Assembly (NCBI GenBank): GCA_002315615.1
Contig: DCHK01000011.1
Span: 1-45,258 of the forward strand
Direction of reading: 5' to 3'
Source of the DNA: Bacteroidales bacterium UBA1754
Lineage (GTDB): Bacteria > Bacteroidota > Bacteroidia > Bacteroidales > Paludibacteraceae
DNA: 45,258 nt
Shown here: positions 40,874 through 45,258 of the stretch, in pieces
Layout of the letters: each line of letters opens with the position of its first letter
Position numbering within the stretch: the first letter of the stretch is position 1
The notes under the pieces: model-generated
The model's input: the letters and a program-made list of their open reading frames with translations, nothing else
What the model was told of the DNA's origin: nothing
The model's database searches: none
Made by a program: the position numbers and the translations under genes

Positions 40874-41618
40874 ATTGTCGAAATTCGCCGATATGGAAAC
40901 GTATCCGCACGTTTTTCAATGTCCGTTTTCGCAGTTGCAACAAGAAAAATTTTCGATGCAAGGACAGTGGCGCGAAAAATTCTTCAAAAACAACAATCCT
41001 ATTATCCTTGAACTTGGTTGTGGAAGAGGTGAATACACCGTTGGATTGGCAGAAAAATTCCCCGATAAAAATTTTATTGGAGTAGATATAAAAGGCTCGC
41101 GAATGTGGGCAGGAGCGACGGAGTCGTTGCAAAAAGGACTGAAAAATGTGGCTTTTTTGCGCACAAATATTGAGATAATTGACAAGTTTTTTGCCGAAAA
41201 TGAAGTGGATGAAATTTGGCTAACTTTCTCAGACCCACAAATGAAAAAAGCGACCAAGCGACTGACATCAACGTACTTTATGGCACGTTACCGACGTTTT
41301 TTGAAAGATGGTGGCATTGTTCACTTAAAAACCGACAGTAATTTTATGTTTACCTACACAAAATATATGGTGGAACTCAATGCGTTGCCTGTAGATTTTT
41401 GTACCGACGACCTTTATCATTCAGACTTGATTGACGATATTCTTGGCATACAAACCTATTACGAAAAACAATGGCTAAGTCGTGGTTTGAACATAAAATA
41501 CCTAAAATTTCGTTTACCGCAAGTGGGCGAACTTTCCGAACCGAATGTAGAAATTGAACTCGATGATTATCGCAGTTTCAATCGCAGTAAACGTAGCGGT
41601 TTAGATGTGAGCGTATAA
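40860..41618 (+). CDS. trmB: tRNA (guanine-N7-)-methyltransferase TrmB
   Basis: Methylates G46 of tRNA using SAM. The SAM-binding motif ELGCGRGEY is at about 45-53, followed by GVDIKGSRMW and the family-specific SDPQMKKATKRLTS. 252 residues. It starts within the last codons of gldH (14-nt overlap). Confidence 0.95.
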   Translation: MSKNKLSKFADMETYPHVFQCPFSQLQQEKFSMQGQWREKFFKNNNPIILELGCGRGEYTVGLAEKFPDKNFIGVDIKGSRMWAGATESLQKGLKNVAFLRTNIEIIDKFFAENEVDEIWLTFSDPQMKKATKRLTSTYFMARYRRFLKDGGIVHLKTDSNFMFTYTKYMVELNALPVDFCTDDLYHSDLIDDILGIQTYYEKQWLSRGLNIKYLKFRLPQVGELSEPNVEIELDDYRSFNRSKRSGLDVSV

Positions 41619-41657
41619 AATGTTTAGAGTTTGTCTCTCGTTAAAAACAATAATCCT

Positions 41658-42764
41658 ATGAATTTGTACCCAAAATTGATATTAGATGCACTTTCGCACG
41701 TGCGTTACCCAGGAACAGGCGAAGATATTGTTTCGTCGGGAATGGTAGATGACAACATCAGAATAGAAGGCAACAAAGTAAGTTTTTCAATAGTTTTTGG
41801 AAAACAGAATGACGCATTTGCAAAGTCGTTGGTGAAGGCAGCAGAGCAGGCTATTATTACATACGTTGGTGCCGATGTGGAAATAAAAGGAAATATCACG
41901 GCGGTTTTCAACGAACAACCAAAACAAGTTCAAGAAAATCCGTTGCCGAAAGTGAAAAATATCATTGCCGTTTCGTCTGGCAAAGGAGGAGTAGGGAAAT
42001 CTACTGTGGCTTCAAATTTGGCTATTGCTTTGGCGGAATTAGGTTATAAAGTGGGTCTGCTCGATGCCGACATTCACGGACCTTCAATTCCTAAAATGTT
42101 TGGTATGGAAGATGCCCGTCCGTTGCTTGAAGATGTCGATGGCAAAGAAATGATAAAACCCGAAGAAAAATATGGCATAAAAGTCCTTTCTATAGGTTTT
42201 TTTATCGACCCCAAAAGTGCACTCGTATGGCGTGGTGGTATGGCGAGCAATGCTTTGAAACAATTGATAAACGAAGCCAATTGGGGCGAACTTGATTATT
42301 TTGTGCTCGACCTTCCTCCAGGAACTGGCGATATTCATCTTACATTGGTGCAGACTGTCGGTATTACGGGCGCAATAGTAGTTAGCACACCGCAACAAGT
42401 GGCGTTGGCTGATGCTCGAAAAGGAATAGATATGTTCCAAAACGAGAAAATAAATGTGCCTGTGCTTGGTTTGGTGGAAAATATGGCTTGGTTCACGCCG
42501 CAAGAATTGCCGAATAACAAATATTATATTTTTGGTAAAGAAGGTTGCAAAAAACTTGCCGAAGAAATGAATGTGCCGTTGCTTGGACAAATCCCCATTG
42601 TGCAAAGCATTTGCGAGTGTGGCGATGCTGGTGAGCCGATTGCTACGCATACAGACAGCATAGTACACGAGGCGTTTGTTGATTTGGCAAGTGCAGTAGT
42701 AGAGCGGACTGAACTTCGAAATGCCAACTCGGCTCCTACAGAAAAAGTAGAAACGCACAAATAG
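41658..42764 (+). CDS. Mrp/NBP35-family Fe-S carrier ATPase
   Basis: A 368-residue P-loop ATPase of the Mrp/ApbC type that delivers iron-sulfur clusters to apoproteins. An N-terminal DUF59-like domain (1-85) precedes the ATPase with the deviant Walker A SSGKGGVGKST (107-117), DADIHGPSIPKM and DLPPGTGDIHLT. A typical C-terminal CxxC is not seen; the area reads ICECGDAGEP. The ATG at 41658 is used; a TTG nine codons earlier would add residues foreign to the family. It lies 39 nt after trmB. Confidence 0.92.
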   Translation: MNLYPKLILDALSHVRYPGTGEDIVSSGMVDDNIRIEGNKVSFSIVFGKQNDAFAKSLVKAAEQAIITYVGADVEIKGNITAVFNEQPKQVQENPLPKVKNIIAVSSGKGGVGKSTVASNLAIALAELGYKVGLLDADIHGPSIPKMFGMEDARPLLEDVDGKEMIKPEEKYGIKVLSIGFFIDPKSALVWRGGMASNALKQLINEANWGELDYFVLDLPPGTGDIHLTLVQTVGITGAIVVSTPQQVALADARKGIDMFQNEKINVPVLGLVENMAWFTPQELPNNKYYIFGKEGCKKLAEEMNVPLLGQIPIVQSICECGDAGEPIATHTDSIVHEAFVDLASAVVERTELRNANSAPTEKVETHK

Positions 42765-42775
42765 AAAATATCTAA

Positions 42776-43642
42776 ATGAATTTTCTAAAAGGAATATTTG
42801 CAGATAGTTGTTTGTTCACAAAAATTATTGTTGTGATTTTTGTGGTGCTGACGGGAATGCTCCTTTCTTTCGCTCCCGTTTTGTCTTTGACGTGTCTATT
42901 GGGGAGTGATTCATACGTTTACTTGCAGTTGTCGCAATTTTTGCTTACGCTCGGGATGTTTATCGTTCCGCCGTTTGTGTGTGCCTATTTGTTTGCACCG
43001 AATATGCGAGAGATGTTTCGTTCGGTAAAAACCTTTCCATCGCTTTGGAGTTTGCTTTTAGCGTTGGCATTGGTATTGTCGTCAGTTCCGTTTGTCAATT
43101 GGTTGACGGAATGGAATGCGTCGCTCTCGTTGCCCGAGAGTATGCGTCACATAGAGGAAATGATGCGTCGCTCCGAAGATGCTGCGCAAGCAGTTACAGA
43201 ACGGTTTCTTGATGTGGATACTATTGGTGGATTGTTGCTTTGTGTATTCACGATGGCAATAGTTCCTGCGTTGAGCGAAGAATTATTTTTCCGTGGATTT
43301 TTGCAAAATATATTTGCACAAAAATGGTCAAAGCATTTGGCAGTTTTTGTAACTGCATTTATATTCAGTTTTGTTCATTTTCAGTTTTTTGGATTTTTCC
43401 CTCGCTTTCTGCTTGGTGTGGTGTTGGGGTATTTGTATTTGTTCACGGGTTCGTTGTGGACGTCCATTTTTGCCCATTTCGTTAATAATGCCTTGGTTGT
43501 CATTTTTACTATTTTCTCAAATTGGGGAATTGTTTCGTTGGAAAGTATTGATAATTTCGGCGTTGATTCCCCTATATTGATTGTCGCAAGTGTAGTGCTG
43601 ATGGTGGTTGCAATGATTGGAGTGAGGACTTTTAATCGTTAA
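42776..43642 (+). CDS. CPBP family intramembrane metalloprotease
   Basis: A 288-residue protein with about eight membrane segments. The three CPBP/Abi motifs are present: E168-E169 and R173 (EELFFRGF), H201 (FSFVHF) and H234 with N238 (AHFVNN). Members include Rce1-type prenyl-protein proteases and bacterial proteins of mostly unknown substrate. It begins 11 nt after mrp and is the last gene before a 77-nt heptad-repeat gap. Confidence 0.9.
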   Translation: MNFLKGIFADSCLFTKIIVVIFVVLTGMLLSFAPVLSLTCLLGSDSYVYLQLSQFLLTLGMFIVPPFVCAYLFAPNMREMFRSVKTFPSLWSLLLALALVLSSVPFVNWLTEWNASLSLPESMRHIEEMMRRSEDAAQAVTERFLDVDTIGGLLLCVFTMAIVPALSEELFFRGFLQNIFAQKWSKHLAVFVTAFIFSFVHFQFFGFFPRFLLGVVLGYLYLFTGSLWTSIFAHFVNNALVVIFTIFSNWGIVSLESIDNFGVDSPILIVASVVLMVVAMIGVRTFNR

Positions 43643-43722
43643 TTGTTTAATGTTTAATCGTTTGAAAATCTTTAAACTCTCATCTCTCAACTTTATGCTA
43701 TATGCTCTTAACTTTTAACTAT
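43643..43722 (+). repeat. Heptad-period tract upstream of transglutaminase gene
   Basis: Eleven 7-nt units start directly after the CPBP gene stop (TTGTTTA, ATGTTTA, ATCGTTT and later TCTCAAC, TCTTAAC, TTTTAAC) and stop 3 nt before the next ATG. Read on the minus strand, the order of words matches the tract at 44785-44868, so the two flank the gene as inverted copies. Confidence 0.8.
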
Positions 43723-44784
43723 ATGAAAAAACATCTACTTCTTATTATCTTGTCAGTATTTTTTTCGACTACAATGTATGCCGAAAGTGCTTCCGATTAT
43801 GTAACTCCAATAGGTGCGTGCTACCGTCACGGCTATAACCAATTGACGGCGAACGAGAAAAGAATGTACGAATATATGCTTTCGCAGTTTTTGGTATTTG
43901 AGGCTAATGCAGATGATTATCAAGATATTGTGCATCGTGTATATTTTGATTTTTATAGTCAAGGAATTTCTTTCACCGACCCAAATGATGTAACCCGAAT
44001 GCTCACGATTTTGAATAGAGACATACCCGAATTGTACATTATGTATATGACCATTCTTCGATACGATTACAGTAACTATATGTATTATGGTAGAGTGGTG
44101 AAACAAAGCACGCCCGAAAGTTATTTGAGCGAGTTAAAGCAGTGCGCAGCGGCTTACGATAGTATTTCTAAAAACATTACACCCGAGATGAATGAATACG
44201 ACAAAGCACTCATCTTGCACGATAAATTCATCGATTGGGCAGACTATGGTGGAATGACAAATCCAGACGCAAGCAATATTAAAGGTTCGTTTATCAACAA
44301 AAAAGCCGTGTGCGAAGGTTTCGCTCGTGCATACCTGTATTTGTGTCAGCGGGCAGGACTGAATTGCATCTATGTTACGGGGCAATTAAAGACAAGTGAT
44401 AGTCCCGAAACTTGGGGAAACCACGCTTGGAACTATGTGCAGATTGATGGCGTTTGGTATTTGGTAGATATTACTGCAGATGGCGGTTTCCCTGGCGTGT
44501 GTGGTCACGTGGCATTTCTGAAAGGCAAGGATTATTACAATGCCAACTACAAAGTTACCTATGTTGATGGTTCTAATGGCAATGTCAATACAACGTCTTA
44601 CAAGTCAATACCAGAAATTAGCGATGTAGATTATTCGTTTCCTACTTCGTTGAGTAACCAAACTGACGAAAAGAAACAAATTGTCGGTATATATAACATC
44701 GAAGGACAAAGGATTGATGCACTTCAAAAAGGTGTAAACATTATCCGCTATTCCGATGGAAGTGCAGAAAAAGTGTTGAGGTAG
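43723..44784 (+). CDS. Secreted transglutaminase-like protein
   Basis: A 353-residue exported protein. The signal peptide is 1-20 (ending TMYA). The transglutaminase/protease core (about 155-260) has a complete catalytic triad: C197 (KAVCEGFARAY), H234 (GNHAWNYV) and D249 (LVDITAD). The last 35 residues (VGIYNIEGQRID to KGVNIIRYSDG and KVLR) resemble the short C-terminal tail common on exported Bacteroidales proteins. I read it as a possible outer-surface or T9SS-linked tail, not proven. Heptad tracts flank the gene on both sides. Confidence 0.82.
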   Translation: MKKHLLLIILSVFFSTTMYAESASDYVTPIGACYRHGYNQLTANEKRMYEYMLSQFLVFEANADDYQDIVHRVYFDFYSQGISFTDPNDVTRMLTILNRDIPELYIMYMTILRYDYSNYMYYGRVVKQSTPESYLSELKQCAAAYDSISKNITPEMNEYDKALILHDKFIDWADYGGMTNPDASNIKGSFINKKAVCEGFARAYLYLCQRAGLNCIYVTGQLKTSDSPETWGNHAWNYVQIDGVWYLVDITADGGFPGVCGHVAFLKGKDYYNANYKVTYVDGSNGNVNTTSYKSIPEISDVDYSFPTSLSNQTDEKKQIVGIYNIEGQRIDALQKGVNIIRYSDGSAEKVLR

Positions 44785-44868
44785 TTATGAGTTAATAGTT
44801 AAGAGTTAATAGTTAAGAGTTAAGAGCTAATAGTTACTTAAACGATTAAACGCTAAACAATTAAACAT
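44785..44868 (+). repeat. Heptad-period tract downstream of transglutaminase gene
   Basis: Twelve 7-nt units start directly after the TAG stop. Seven are of the type TTAATAG or TTAAGAG, and the rest of the type AACGATT, AAACGCT and TAAACAT. It is the clearest tract in the window. Confidence 0.85.
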
Positions 44869-44940
44869 TAGGTCAATAGACCTTTAGATATTTGACTAGA
44901 TAGTGGACAATTCACCGATATAAGTCTATTCATTGGAGTT

Positions 44941-44996
44941 GAGGTGAGATAGTTACGAGTGAAGAGTTAATAGTGAATAGTGAATAGTTTAGGCGA
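44941..44996 (+). repeat. Second heptad-period tract in the 3' region
   Basis: About eight 7-nt units, for example AAGAGTT, AATAGTG (twice) and AATAGTT, end 18 nt before the promoter at 45014. Same word family as the tract at 44785. Confidence 0.65.
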
Positions 44997-45013
44997 TGCG
45001 TGTACCGTCTCTA

Positions 45014-45044
45014 TTTGTTTTTCCGAAAACTATTGATACATTTG
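45014..45044 (+). promoter_or_regulatory. Strong promoter for a gene beyond the window
   Basis: TTTG at 45014-45017, a 19-nt spacer and TACATTTG at 45037-45044, a full consensus match. The spacer contains the palindrome TTTTCCGAAAA (45019-45029), whose core recurs further downstream. The predicted RNA start is near 45050. Confidence 0.75.
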
Positions 45045-45105
45045 TGCATCGGTAGCCGTGGAGGACTGATTGCGAGCTACGAGAAAATCCTATTATTTTT
45101 TTTCT

Positions 45106-45138
45106 ATGGATAAACAAATTTCCTTTTTGTTTTGGTAA
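45106..45138 (+). CDS. Possible 10-codon leader peptide
   Basis: A short ORF reading MDKQISFLFW then TAA, about 55 nt after the predicted RNA start. It ends with Phe-Leu-Phe-Trp codons and precedes alternative hairpins, as in amino-acid attenuators. There is no clear ribosome-binding site. It may be chance. Confidence 0.25.
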   Translation: MDKQISFLFW

Positions 45139-45171
45139 TTTTTATAGCGAATTCCCGATGCTTTATATGTC

Positions 45172-45224
45172 ATTTCGGTTGTAAAAAGTACCGTTTTGTC
45201 CGAAATTCTTGAAGTTTTTCGGAC
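45172..45224 (+). promoter_or_regulatory. Mutually exclusive leader pairings
   Basis: ATTTCGG (45172-45178) can pair with CCGAAAT (45200-45206). The latter is also part of GTCCGAAA (45198-45205), which pairs perfectly with TTTCGGAC (45217-45224) across an 11-nt loop. Only one pairing can form at a time. A weak T-rich stretch follows the second hairpin. Confidence 0.4.
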
Positions 45225-45247
45225 TTTCCTTGCTGAATTGAGATAAA

Positions 45248-45258
45248 ATGAGTAATTT
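45248..45258 (+). CDS. Possible start of the next gene, cut by window end
   Basis: ATG at 45248 followed by AGT AAT TT, open to the window edge. Only three codons are visible, so it rests on the promoter and leader upstream. No product can be assigned. Confidence 0.25.

Larger units (their letters stand above)
44785..45258. other. 474-nt 3' region without a sizeable gene
   Basis: It holds two heptad tracts, a short hairpin (AGGTC at 44870-44874 with GACCT at 44879-44883), a promoter, a 10-codon ORF and complementary CCGAAA/TTTCGG blocks, each listed separately. No tRNA or known RNA family is recognised. An ATG at 45248 may start the next gene. Confidence 0.7.

Noticed and set aside
44785..44996. 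CRISPR array
   Set aside because: Units are 7 nt, contiguous and degenerate, with no spacers and no cas genes.
45050..45110. SRP RNA, 6S RNA or tRNA in the 3' region
   Set aside because: None of the conserved cores (SRP GGAA tetraloop domain, tRNA arms and CCA-adjacent stem) can be found.

Overview
The window is a stretch of core chromosome from a low-GC member of the Bacteroidota, most likely order Bacteroidales. The evidence is the set of genes (gliding/type IX secretion lipoproteins GldJ and GldH, a RicT/PSP1 protein next to gldH, DUF2723/GT117, DUF5063, DUF4491, a CdaA diadenylate cyclase between folP and murF) and the promoters. At least seven gaps carry a Bacteroidota promoter with TTTG or a close variant, a spacer of 19-20 nt and TAnnTTTG, and several more have only the TAnnTTTG part. 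Shine-Dalgarno sequences are mostly weak or absent. I see no rRNA, tRNA, CRISPR array, insertion sequence, prophage or pseudogene. Forty-two full-length protein genes are supported.

Layout. 1-2000: recQ, starting just after a terminator hairpin. 1987-7290 (minus): a membrane biogenesis block, rsfS-ftsH-LUD protein-cdsA-psd-pssA, covering CDP-diacylglycerol synthesis through to phosphatidylethanolamine. 7459-12842 (plus): yidC, pyrH, frr, rsgA and an orphan sensor histidine kinase. 12900-13664: yceD-rpmF. 13829-18980: a GDP-mannose pyrophosphorylase, a small tail-anchored protein overlapping mutL, mutL, a YvlD-like membrane protein and gltX. 19110-24710 (minus): rpmE2, a GNAT protein, a DEDDy exonuclease with DUF5063, an isopropylmalate/citramalate synthase, DUF4491 and an M23/LysM peptidase. 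25054-28732 (plus): a lone hisA, a CoA-transferase and a secreted GH30 glycosidase. 28750-31624 (minus): folP-cdaA-murF, overlapping by 4 nt at each junction. 31779-33320: gldJ. 33440-38913 (minus): a polysaccharide deacetylase, a GT117-type membrane protein and an FAD oxidoreductase. 39103-44784 (plus): ricT-gldH-trmB-mrp-CPBP protease-secreted transglutaminase-like protein. The last 474 nt contain no sizeable gene but hold repeats, a strong promoter and a structured leader for a gene beyond the window.

Most of this is conserved housekeeping DNA. The structure that the genes do not explain is between them. A family of degenerate tracts with a strict 7-nt period (words such as GTTAATA, GTTAAGA and TAAACAA, and their reverse complements) fills several gaps exactly from stop codon to start codon. 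These gaps lack a recognisable promoter, while gaps with a promoter lack the tracts. Two related tracts flank the transglutaminase gene in inverted orientation. The second point of interest is the 3' end, where a near-consensus promoter is followed by a 10-codon ORF rich in Phe, Leu and Trp and by mutually exclusive CCGAAA/TTTCGG pairings, a layout like an attenuator. Both are read from the sequence alone and no function is shown.
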